From Oscillospiraceae bacterium (GTDB lineage: Bacteria; Bacillota; Clostridia; Oscillospirales; Oscillospiraceae): DNA of 64,000 nt. A model generated the notes under the pieces. The model was given only the letters and a program-made list of their open reading frames with translations, made no database searches and was not told the DNA's origin. Numbering within the stretch: position 1 is the first letter of the stretch; every line of letters begins with the position of its first letter. This document shows positions 47,853 to 54,463 of this stretch, piece after piece. The position numbers and the translations under genes were made by a program. The DNA lies in NCBI GenBank assembly GCA_017549125.1, contig JAFYVL010000050.1:1-64000 (forward strand), written 5' to 3'.

Positions 47853-48389
47853 TTATTTTTCCTTCATAATGGCAATCACGGCATCCATATCCTTTGTAGA
47901 TACGCCGTTTTCCGCCAGATAATTGTATATTTTCTCACTCAAGTTATCCCCCTTTGCGTTCTCAAGCAAAGGGATATAGTCATTTAAAATAGCATCTGTG
48001 GAACGACTACCACCAATAGTACCAAAGTTTGAATAGATATAGTCCAGTAGCAGATGCTTGCTAATATTTACGCTGTCGCCGTCAATGGGCCGTGTGCCGG
48101 AGGCCGTCCAACTGAGGGACACCGGGATGGGGCGGCTGGCTTCCATCGTACCCTGGGCATACATGGCAATATAGTCATAGTTGTTATTCTTTTTGGCTTC
48201 TGCCAGAAAATCATTTTGTTGCTGGGTATGTAGCTCCACCCGGCTTCCCAAATCCGGCAATTCGAATGCAACACCTTCTACCGTTCCGCAGTACCCGGAA
48301 CTGTTTCCCTCGGGCTTCGTCTGCTGACAGGCGGTCATGGACACAACGAGTATCACCGTCAAAAATATCCCTATGATTCTTTTTCTCAT
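47853..48389 (-). CDS. Small lipoprotein of unknown function
   Basis: The start at 48389 (MRKRIIGIF) follows TTGGAGGCGTGCGTA and gives 178 aa. A lipoprotein signal ends in the lipobox SMTAC. The mature part is mixed alpha/beta, with a strand-rich stretch (SRPIPVSLSWTASG) that could be Ig-like and a helical C-terminus (AILNDYIPLLENAKGDNL). I do not recognise a family. It is the first gene of the GH31-GH43-GH3 operon, directly behind a good promoter, so it is expressed with the cytoplasmic glycosidases despite being extracellular. Confidence 0.78.
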   Translation of the reverse strand: MRKRIIGIFLTVILVVSMTACQQTKPEGNSSGYCGTVEGVAFELPDLGSRVELHTQQQNDFLAEAKKNNNYDYIAMYAQGTMEASRPIPVSLSWTASGTRPIDGDSVNISKHLLLDYIYSNFGTIGGSRSTDAILNDYIPLLENAKGDNLSEKIYNYLAENGVSTKDMDAVIAIMKEK

Positions 48390-48437
48390 TACGCACGCCT
48401 CCAATCCACAACCGATGAAATAAAATACATTACTATA

Positions 48438-48502
48438 ACTATATTTCACTTATAAAATTTCGTCAAGACGCAAGCAAAAAGAATAAGTAAATTTGCAAAA
48501 AA
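48438..48502 (-). promoter_or_regulatory. Promoter and AraC-like element for the lipoprotein/GH31/GH43/GH3 operon
   Basis: On the minus strand TTGACG (48461-48466), a 17-bp spacer and TATAGT (48438-48443) form a good promoter. Beyond the -35, 48474-48502 contains two TTGC half-sites 21 bp apart with CTTAT between them, closely matching 41981-42010 in sequence and position. A common regulator is inferred. Confidence 0.7.
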
Positions 48503-48558
48503 AGACAACTAAATTCAGCCAAACAAGATCCGGCCCCACAGCCTCCTGGGCGTCCTGT

Positions 48559-48600
48559 GGGCGACCAGGGCGACGGAAATGGGTAGAAATGGTTGCAAAC
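48559..48600. repeat. 42-bp exact direct repeat, right copy
   Basis: Identical to 14050-14091 and in the same orientation. It marks the right side of the glycan-use block. To its right lie hairpins, a tRNA fragment and gene remnants. Confidence 0.85.
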
Positions 48601-48626
48601 AGATGCAAATGGCGTAAAGAGAACAA

Positions 48627-48668
48627 AAATCCCCTGTGTTTCCGTTTTGTTGGAAACACAGGGGATTT
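48627..48668. repeat. Long perfect inverted repeat
   Basis: AAATCCCCTGTGTTTCC and its exact complement form a 17-bp stem with an 8-base loop, with A-rich sequence to the left. It is terminator-like on the minus strand, where it would stop transcripts running towards the operon promoter at 48438. Confidence 0.7.
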
Positions 48669-48687
48669 AGCCGTTTTAGCGACAAAA

Positions 48688-48706
48688 GGGACGGGAAACC
48701 CGTCCC
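48688..48706. repeat. Short GGGACGGG/CCCGTCCC hairpin
   Basis: An 8-bp GC-only stem with an AAA loop, followed by CTACAA. It resembles small intergenic palindromes scattered in gut Clostridia genomes; I recall these from general knowledge and did not search. Confidence 0.5.
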
Positions 48707-48717
48707 CTACAACAAAA

Positions 48718-48745
48718 AAAGAGACAGCCTTGCAGCTGTCTCTTT
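48718..48745 (-). terminator. Terminator directly after the tRNA fragment
   Basis: AAAGAGACAGC and GCTGTCTCTTT form the stem. On the minus strand it starts at the CCA end of the tRNA fragment and is followed by a T-run, as expected for a native tRNA terminator. Confidence 0.78.
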
Positions 48746-48767
48746 GGTGCGCGAGGCGGGACTTGAA
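48745..48767 (-). other. 3' terminal fragment of a tRNA gene (probable attachment-site remnant)
   Basis: On the minus strand the order T-loop TTCAAGT, T-stem CCCGC, acceptor strand CTCGCGC, A, CCA is a tRNA 3' end. The bases upstream (GAAGCC) cannot pair with CCCGC and no 5' half is present, so this is not a complete tRNA. Duplicated tRNA 3' ends are the usual mark of integration of a mobile element. The tRNA type cannot be decided. Confidence 0.66.
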
Positions 48768-48955
48768 GGCTTCTCACGGCCTCCGACCTTCGATCCATCG
48801 ACTAACCAGGCCCGGTACTCACTTCCATTTTACCGACCTCTAGCCGACGTATTCATGTCGCAACATTTGCAATTTGCATCCCTCGTCTGACCACCAGAAG
48901 CATCGGCATTGCGACCATCTCTCGCATGTGGAAAAACACACCTCTTTCGCCGCTC
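48768..48955. other. Gap with no supported feature
   Basis: No reading frame with a ribosome site and no RNA structure I can support. It joins the tRNA fragment to the XRE remnant and may be former mobile-element sequence. Confidence 0.4.
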
Positions 48956-49003
48956 TTATTTTTCCATTAAATCTTCGATGGTACATCCCAGAACCTTGGC
49001 TAT
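48956..49003 (-). pseudogene. C-terminal remnant of an XRE-family regulator
   Basis: On the minus strand the last 15 codons read IAKVLGCTIEDLMEK and then stop, a typical end of small XRE helix-turn-helix proteins. Nothing upstream in frame continues it, because the sequence switches at about 49004 to the end of a different gene on the opposite strand. Confidence 0.6.
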
Positions 49004-49072
49004 AGTTTAGACCAAACCGTGTATGAGATTTATTCGCTAACCCATGAAGAAATTGAAATAATAGAAAGCTGA
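49004..49072 (+). pseudogene. C-terminal remnant of a DNA methyltransferase/restriction-type protein
   Basis: The plus-strand frame reads LDQTVYEIYSLTHEEIEIIE then S and stop. The pattern 'LD..VYE.Y.LT.EEI.I.E' is common at the end of Eco57I/TaqI-like restriction-modification methyltransferases. A terminator follows within 3 bases. The body of the gene is missing; the sequence to the left is the XRE remnant. Confidence 0.5.
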
Positions 49073-49074
49073 GA

Positions 49075-49110
49075 TAGAGGGCTTGTGCTTTGCAAGCCCT
49101 CTATTTTTTT
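49075..49110 (+). terminator. Terminator after the methyltransferase remnant
   Basis: TAGAGGGCTTG and CAAGCCCTCTA pair around a short loop and are followed by TTTTTTT. It is placed correctly for the plus-strand remnant. I see no gene in 49111-49190. Confidence 0.82.
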
Positions 49111-49190
49111 GAATATTTTTTGAGGTGCTGTATATAGTGAAAGAGAAGCAAGCCCGTGAGGGCTTGTAACGAAGTTTCGTAAAAACTTTT

Positions 49191-49340
49191 TCACTCTTTA
49201 GCTCTTTCAAAAAATTTAACCAAAGTAACTTTCCTGTCAAGAGTTACGCAGGCATGCTTTATTAAATCGTCTTTCAGAGTTGTTACTTTGGGATGCTGCC
49301 CGGGTTCTACCATCAATACTGTAATCTCTTTTGTGTTCAT
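49191..49340 (-). pseudogene. Truncated DUF3846-type small protein
   Basis: The ATG at 49340, behind GGAGGTTATGAT, reads MNTKEITVLMVEPGQHPKVT over the first part, matching DUF3846 proteins of Clostridial mobile elements. After about 27 residues the sequence no longer fits, and the frame stops after 49 aa, well short of the usual 100 or more. Its start and leader are near copies of 14114-14226. It may still be translated, but function is unlikely. Confidence 0.6.
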
Positions 49341-49405
49341 ATCATAACCTCCAAAATAGTAATCGCCGGGTGGCATTACTACCACCCGGCTAAGGTTATG
49401 ATATA
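49341..49405 (-). repeat. DUF3846 leader element with hairpin, copy 2
   Basis: GCCGGGTGG and CCACCCGGC form a 9-bp stem between CCAAAATAGTAAT and GATATATAT. It closely matches 14159-14226 and is placed immediately before the ribosome site of the truncated DUF3846 gene. Confidence 0.72.
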
Positions 49406-49430
49406 TATGCAGAAATGTTTTTGTTGCGAT

Positions 49431-49523
49431 TTAGTCCAATCTCAGGATAAATTCCAAGAGGCGAAGCACATTTATTTTCAGATCGTCCAGGGTGACCAGA
49501 CCCAGTTCCAGCGCATTTTTCTG
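49431..49523 (-). pseudogene. C-terminal remnant of a GH3 glycosidase
   Basis: On the minus strand the sequence reads KNALELGLVTLDDLKINVLR then LLEFILRLD and stop. It parallels the end of the intact GH3 protein at 42141 (QKALELGLITRNDLAVNVRR, then LQWILKLD), including the final LD. About 30 codons remain. The sequence continues upstream into the start of an RpiR-family gene in another frame, so this is a deletion junction. Confidence 0.72.
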
Positions 49524-49641
49524 CCAACTGGTGTACGGTCAAGCCAGTCACTTCCTGGGGAGAATCTATAACATAGGTCGCAATTTTTCGCTCCGCACTT
49601 GTTAAATTACAAAACAATCTCTTGATCTGTTGCGTGATCAT
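49512..49641 (-). pseudogene. N-terminal remnant of an RpiR-family regulator
   Basis: The ATG at 49641 follows GAGGTGGTAGTA and reads MITQQIKRLFCNLTSAERKI then ATYVIDSPQEVTGLTVHQLA, the start of the RpiR helix-turn-helix domain of sugar-responsive regulators. At LAEK the frame runs out of homology and enters the GH3 remnant. The promoter is still present upstream (49697-49725). The sugar-binding SIS domain is lost. Confidence 0.68.
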
Positions 49642-49696
49642 TACTACCACCTCTTACACACTTACTAAAAAACCTTTCGCACAATTTTCTATTTTT

Positions 49697-49725
49697 ATAT
49701 TAACATCCTCATATCAAAATTGCAA
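49697..49725 (-). promoter_or_regulatory. Promoter of the broken RpiR gene
   Basis: On the minus strand TTGCAA (49720-49725), a 17-bp spacer and TAATAT (49697-49702) form a plausible promoter about 55 bp before the RpiR start codon. Confidence 0.5.
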
Positions 49726-49751
49726 GATAAAAGCTTGTCAAATACTTACAA

Positions 49752-49815
49752 GCATAGCCTCCAAAATAGTAATAGCCAGAGGGCATTGCTGCCATCTGGC
49801 TATGATTAGATATAT
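49752..49815 (-). repeat. DUF3846-type leader element with hairpin, copy 3
   Basis: A diverged third copy, with CCAAAATAGTAAT, a hairpin (AGCCAGAGGGC / GCCATCTGGCT) and GATATATAT, but no DUF3846 start after it. It lies just past the 953-aa secreted protein gene, where its hairpin may also weaken readthrough. Confidence 0.62.
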
Positions 49816-49855
49816 ATGGAATTACTTAAAAACTGCTGTATTTTCCGTAAGAATG

Positions 49856-52717
49856 TTACACTTCGGGATAAATGTTGGTCAGCTTCCAACCGGAAACCGT
49901 ATCCATATACTGGTCGCACAAGGTCTTAACTGCAGTTTGCTGGATCTGGTCGTAAGATGCCCAGTTTTCATTTACCATCTGCAGAGCAGCCTTCATGGTA
50001 GTGCCGTAATCTTCAGAAGTAACCGTCTCTTCGTTATGGAAGGTCACGAAGGCATTGCCATAGATGGTCATTTCACCGCCGTTGTTCTTCAGAATGTTTC
50101 TCAGACGCAGGGTGGCTGCGGTCTTGCCGTCGACGGTTCTAGTGAGCACTTGATCGGCATTGACCCACAGGTTAAAGCCAATCGTTTTCACTTGTGCCTT
50201 GACCACATCGTCACCCACCAGTTCTGCCTTGTAGCCCAGGGCATCGTTGTTGGGATCCAAAGAAATATGGGTCAGGCCCACAGTGTAACGGTGCGAGGTG
50301 TATACGCCTTCATTTTCCACAACCAGGTAACGGTTGCCGTTTGCATCTACCAGACTGGACACCTCACCGCCGACAGTACCGGTGAAAGAGCCGGTCTGGG
50401 TGGTGAAGTCATCGTTGGCAGAGTCAATAAGCTTCAGATTACCGGGGATATTCAGAGCCATTTCCCGACCCTTCAGATCCAGAATGATGGTTTGCGTTGC
50501 ATCGCAGTTGGCGATTGCCTCCTCGGTGGTCTGATAATCGTAGACACCGGTCTCGGTTTCCACGGAAGCAGCAATAGCAGGACGCAGCCACAGGCTCACA
50601 TTGCCCTCAGCATCGATCTCACGGGTGATCACGCAGGCCAGGGTGCTGTCCTCGGACAGACGGAAGGCGTCCTTGATCCAGGTCTGCTCTGCGGTAACAT
50701 CTGCAATCTTTCTGTCGGTACTGGATGCATCAAAGATCTCCACATCTGCGCCTTCAATCAAACCGGTAGCGTCAACTACGGTGTTGTTAAACAAATACAG
50801 GCTTCTTTCGCCAACCGCATTGGACTTGATCCAGGGAGAACCACCCAGGACCAGCTTACCGCCGTTGACCATCAAGCCACCACGGATCACGGACTCGTTG
50901 ACCACATATTCGTCTTTATCGTTAACGGAATCGGTCACTGCAACTGTGCCGCTGCCGGCGCAGTAAATATTACGCTCACCGGTTTTGGTGATGGTGGAAC
51001 CGCCATAGATCTTGGCTTCACCCAAAACATCCAGCTGACCTGCATTGTAGATATTACCGGTCTGCTGACCAGCGGGCAGGTCCTTACCGTTACGAACAAT
51101 GGAACGACCTTTCAGGGTAAAGGATGCATTGGCTGCAACATAGATGTTACCACCGTCCACAGTCGTATTCGCGGAGCCACCACCGGCAATCAGGGCATCG
51201 CCCTGGGCATTGCCATGACCGGCTGCTACATACACATTACCACCATTGCCGGTAGCCTGGCCGTTTACGATCTGGCAGCCGGTATCGTGCGTAGCATCAA
51301 CAGTACCGCCAAAATAGACATTGCCGTTATTCAGATAGACATTACCACCGTTGACAGCCTCGCCCCACTGGAGCTTGGACTGATCGTATACGGTCAGCTT
51401 GCCGTTGCCGTTTTCGCCGGTCACATACACATTACCGCCATCATTGGTAGCAGTGCCGTAGCCGATCTTGGATTCCTTCTGAAGCAACAGCTCTGCATCG
51501 TTGACAAATACGTTGCCGCCACGATCTGTAGCTACAGCGCCTGCTGCGTTACCCTCCAGATCATAGCCAATGGTGCTGCGCACCAGGTTCAAACGACGAG
51601 CCGTATATACGCTACCACCGCTGGCAGCAGTACCGTTATAGATCTTCGTGCCACTAAAGCCAGCCAATTCCATCTTGCCTTCTGCATTGGCAGCAGCAGT
51701 GCCCAGCCACACATTACCGCCGTTAGCGGAGGCGGTACCGCTATGAATGATACAATTCTTCACATTCAAGACACCGGTGTGGTTGTTAAATACATAGATG
51801 TTACCACCGTTGGTGGCAGAGCCTTCGCTGATGGTCACATCGGTCAAATTGGTGGTGACACCTGCACCAATAAACAGGTTGCCACCATTTTTGCTGGCAC
51901 CGGTAACAGTACCACCGGTTACAGAACCACCGGTAATGGTCAGACTGCCGGATGCAGCGCAAATCGCGCCACCGTTACCGCCAACGCTGCCGCCAACCAC
52001 AGCGACATTGTTCAGATTGATAGTACCACCGTTGCTGAAAATGGCACCGCCAACACCGGTCGCTGCGCCACCGGTAATGGTGCAGTCGTAAGCATTCAGC
52101 TTACCACCGGAGCTAATCTCCATAGCACCGCCATTGGTAACATTGCCATGACCTTCCAGGCGCTGCACACCCACACCGTACAGATTCAGGGTGCAATTCT
52201 TACCAACCAGAATGACACCACCATTGTTAGCACTGCCCAGGGATTGGATCGTGCCGCCTGTGGTTTTGGAGTTGCCCACATTCAGCGTAGAACCGTTACC
52301 AACCAGGAAGGCTCGGACATTTTTACCATTCATATTAAAGTCCATGCCGTTCAGGTCGATATTGTACTCGCCTGCCACTGTGCCGGTCAGCTCAAAACCG
52401 GAGCTGCGTATGGTAATATAGTCGTTGGCAGTACCGTTATCGAACAGATAATAGTTACCGGGTTCCAATGCGGTTGTACCAATGGGAATTTTGGTCCACT
52501 GCAGGATCTCGCCGTCGCAGTCGCCAATATGCACATCGGTACAATTTTCTTTCCAAGTGATTTCACCGTCAGTTAATGCAGTGCTGTACTTATTACCGCA
52601 TTTGCAATGAAACTGAATGGGTGTGTCGGTGGCAGCCTGTGCCTGGGGTGCGCTTATAGAGAAAACGCACACCAGTAGCGCAAATACTGCCAACAGGGAA
52701 AATGCAATTCTTTTCAT
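49856..52717 (-). CDS. Secreted beta-helix protein with C-terminal shared module
   Basis: The 953-aa protein has a signal peptide (LAVFALLVCVFSISAPQAQA). A Cys/His motif (FHCKCGNK ... HIGDCDG, about residues 36-63) precedes a long right-handed beta-helix of Gly/Asn-rich coils (about 90-640; repeated NGGNVYV or NGGAI turns), as in polymorphic surface proteins. Residues about 700-953 are the module also found at 12664-13524 and at the N-terminus of the GH43/SGNH giant (YTSHRYTVGLTHISL, GYKAELVGDDVVKAQV, GFNLWV). No pectate-lyase or other catalytic motif is evident. It is the last gene of the glycyl-radical/PF04734 operon, 51 bases after the binding-protein gene. A binding or scaffold role is inferred. 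Confidence 0.8.
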   Translation of the reverse strand: MKRIAFSLLAVFALLVCVFSISAPQAQAATDTPIQFHCKCGNKYSTALTDGEITWKENCTDVHIGDCDGEILQWTKIPIGTTALEPGNYYLFDNGTANDYITIRSSGFELTGTVAGEYNIDLNGMDFNMNGKNVRAFLVGNGSTLNVGNSKTTGGTIQSLGSANNGGVILVGKNCTLNLYGVGVQRLEGHGNVTNGGAMEISSGGKLNAYDCTITGGAATGVGGAIFSNGGTINLNNVAVVGGSVGGNGGAICAASGSLTITGGSVTGGTVTGASKNGGNLFIGAGVTTNLTDVTISEGSATNGGNIYVFNNHTGVLNVKNCIIHSGTASANGGNVWLGTAAANAEGKMELAGFSGTKIYNGTAASGGSVYTARRLNLVRSTIGYDLEGNAAGAVATDRGGNVFVNDAELLLQKESKIGYGTATNDGGNVYVTGENGNGKLTVYDQSKLQWGEAVNGGNVYLNNGNVYFGGTVDATHDTGCQIVNGQATGNGGNVYVAAGHGNAQGDALIAGGGSANTTVDGGNIYVAANASFTLKGRSIVRNGKDLPAGQQTGNIYNAGQLDVLGEAKIYGGSTITKTGERNIYCAGSGTVAVTDSVNDKDEYVVNESVIRGGLMVNGGKLVLGGSPWIKSNAVGERSLYLFNNTVVDATGLIEGADVEIFDASSTDRKIADVTAEQTWIKDAFRLSEDSTLACVITREIDAEGNVSLWLRPAIAASVETETGVYDYQTTEEAIANCDATQTIILDLKGREMALNIPGNLKLIDSANDDFTTQTGSFTGTVGGEVSSLVDANGNRYLVVENEGVYTSHRYTVGLTHISLDPNNDALGYKAELVGDDVVKAQVKTIGFNLWVNADQVLTRTVDGKTAATLRLRNILKNNGGEMTIYGNAFVTFHNEETVTSEDYGTTMKAALQMVNENWASYDQIQQTAVKTLCDQYMDTVSGWKLTNIYPEV

Positions 52718-52743
52718 GTTGGTTCCTCCTGAATAATATGATT

Positions 52744-52764
52744 ACAACTGTCTGTCACAGTTGT
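52744..52764 (-). other. Small intercistronic hairpin between binding-protein and beta-helix genes
   Basis: ACAACTGT and ACAGTTGT form an 8-bp stem with a 5-base loop and no T-run. It may act in mRNA processing between the two genes. Confidence 0.45.
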
Positions 52765-52768
52765 GGAA

Positions 52769-54421
52769 TTACTGGGAGATGGTTTCCTCGTAGATAGCCT
52801 GGGAATAGAACAGCACCCGATCAAAGCCCAACTCATCCAATTCTTTCAGATAATCCTGCCAGTCACCGTCATCATTGATGTTTTTCTCTCCTGTAATGAA
52901 GTCGGTACGGGCTCTGGTAATATAGGATCTGCAGTCATCTCTGGCATAGGGAACCTCTTCCTTATACTCATCAGGCCACACCAGCAGGGGGCAGACGAGC
53001 GCTTTATCAGGATTGTGGTTTTCCATCTGCTGGGCATAATTGTTCAACGCCTTATTGAACAGCTCATACTTATGGGTACGAACCTCGGTCTCTTCCTCGG
53101 GAACTGCCTGATTGCCCTCACCTTCTGCGTTAAACAGGAATGTAGCTTCCACATTACGCCAATTCTCGCTGCCGATGGTAGTGGCAACGTCGTTATAGAC
53201 ACGGATCACTGCATCGTTGCCCATAATGGAGGTAGAACCCTCGGGGGCATAATCCCAGTTTTCGCCCTGGATACCGTAACGCTGGATGATGGCACTTTCC
53301 TCGGTGCACATGGTCATCAACAGTTTCCATGCAGCCTCCACATTCTCACAGTCCTTCGTAATGAAGGTGCTGTAATAATTCTGGTTTTCACTTACAATGG
53401 CATTGCCCCACAGAGGCACAGGCTCATAGCTTAGAATACCCGTATGACCTTCCACAAATCCAACAGTCAAATGGGTCACCGCAATGCCGGCGATCTGCAC
53501 ACCACCTTCGGACGGACAGACCATCTGGCGAATTTCCTGAGGTGTTGCGGTCAGAGTCAAGGGGCTCAACAAACCTTCTTTGTAGAGCTTGGCAATATAT
53601 TTCAGCGCCTCGCGGTAGGCGTCCTCCCGATAGGGACTGTACAGCTTGCCGTTTTCATCCACATTGAAATTGGTAGAAAGATCGGAATAAATAAACATAT
53701 TGATGATCCAGTTAATGGCATTACCGGACAGGTTACCGGCAGTACCGATCAGAGGGATCTCATCCGGCAGACCATTCTGGTTGGGGTCCTTGTCACGGAA
53801 AGCAACCAGCACGTTATACAGAGAATCCGGGTCTGTGGGCATTTCCAGCTGCAAATAGTCCAGCCACTGTTGATTGATCCAGGGGGTATAGCTCATAACG
53901 TCAATGGTGGACTGCTGAATCTCAGGGAAAGCATAGATAGCCTCGGAGCCATCGGTGGTGTGCATACGACGCCAAATGTTATCGGCATATTCCTTGTCCA
54001 GCTTTTCAAACTGTTCCCACCAAATAGCGGACTTCTCCCGATCATTAAATAAGTCAGCCAGGTCTACAAAAATACCGTCGCTACCATAGCGATTATACAG
54101 ATCGGAGCCCAGATCAAAGCCCATCATAATATCGGGCAACTCCACATTACCGGCTACCATGGTAGACATCTGAGTCTTATAGTCGCCAGCGCCAGTTGCA
54201 AAGAATTGGAATTTGATCTCATAACCGGTTTTTTCTTCCAGCCACTTGGTGTAATGATTGTTGTCGTAGTCAGAAACGCTGGTGTGCTTAGGAATACCGA
54301 TGGTCAAAGTGACCTTGCCGTTGGCATCTGTGTTGTTGACCTTGCCACCCTCCCCGCCGCAAGCAGACAGCAGGGAGAATGCCATGACAACACACAAAAT
54401 AAGTGCTAAGATCTTTTTCAT
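52769..54421 (-). CDS. Extracellular solute-binding lipoprotein 2 (LplA-like)
   Basis: The lipobox is SLLSACGG. The 550-aa length and motifs fit the LplA-type oligosaccharide-binding proteins of Firmicutes: VTLTIGIPKHTSVSDYDNNH, TWLEEKTGY-type spacing (here KWLEEKTGYEIKF), ELPDIMMGFDLG and the calcium-loop-like DKDPNQNGLPDEIPL. No permease or ATPase gene is nearby on the same operon in this window, unlike binding protein 1. It may use permeases encoded beyond the right edge or share those at 27184-29215. It sits between two secreted beta-helix proteins. Confidence 0.88.
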   Translation of the reverse strand: MKKILALILCVVMAFSLLSACGGEGGKVNNTDANGKVTLTIGIPKHTSVSDYDNNHYTKWLEEKTGYEIKFQFFATGAGDYKTQMSTMVAGNVELPDIMMGFDLGSDLYNRYGSDGIFVDLADLFNDREKSAIWWEQFEKLDKEYADNIWRRMHTTDGSEAIYAFPEIQQSTIDVMSYTPWINQQWLDYLQLEMPTDPDSLYNVLVAFRDKDPNQNGLPDEIPLIGTAGNLSGNAINWIINMFIYSDLSTNFNVDENGKLYSPYREDAYREALKYIAKLYKEGLLSPLTLTATPQEIRQMVCPSEGGVQIAGIAVTHLTVGFVEGHTGILSYEPVPLWGNAIVSENQNYYSTFITKDCENVEAAWKLLMTMCTEESAIIQRYGIQGENWDYAPEGSTSIMGNDAVIRVYNDVATTIGSENWRNVEATFLFNAEGEGNQAVPEEETEVRTHKYELFNKALNNYAQQMENHNPDKALVCPLLVWPDEYKEEVPYARDDCRSYITRARTDFITGEKNINDDGDWQDYLKELDELGFDRVLFYSQAIYEETISQ

Positions 54422-54463
54422 TGTTTTCCTCCTTGATTGGAATTGGTAATATTATTCTGCATT

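Noticed and set aside
48745..48840. Complete tRNA gene on the minus strand
   Set aside because: The 5' strand of the T-stem does not pair and no anticodon or D-arm can be folded; only the 3' end is tRNA-like.
49191..49385. Longer version of the DUF3846 fragment starting upstream of the hairpin
   Set aside because: The extra residues are a translation of the hairpin leader; the ATG at 49340 has the ribosome site.
49622..52576. Plus-strand open frame of 984 codons
   Set aside because: Antisense to the 953-aa beta-helix gene, which has a signal peptide and ribosome site.
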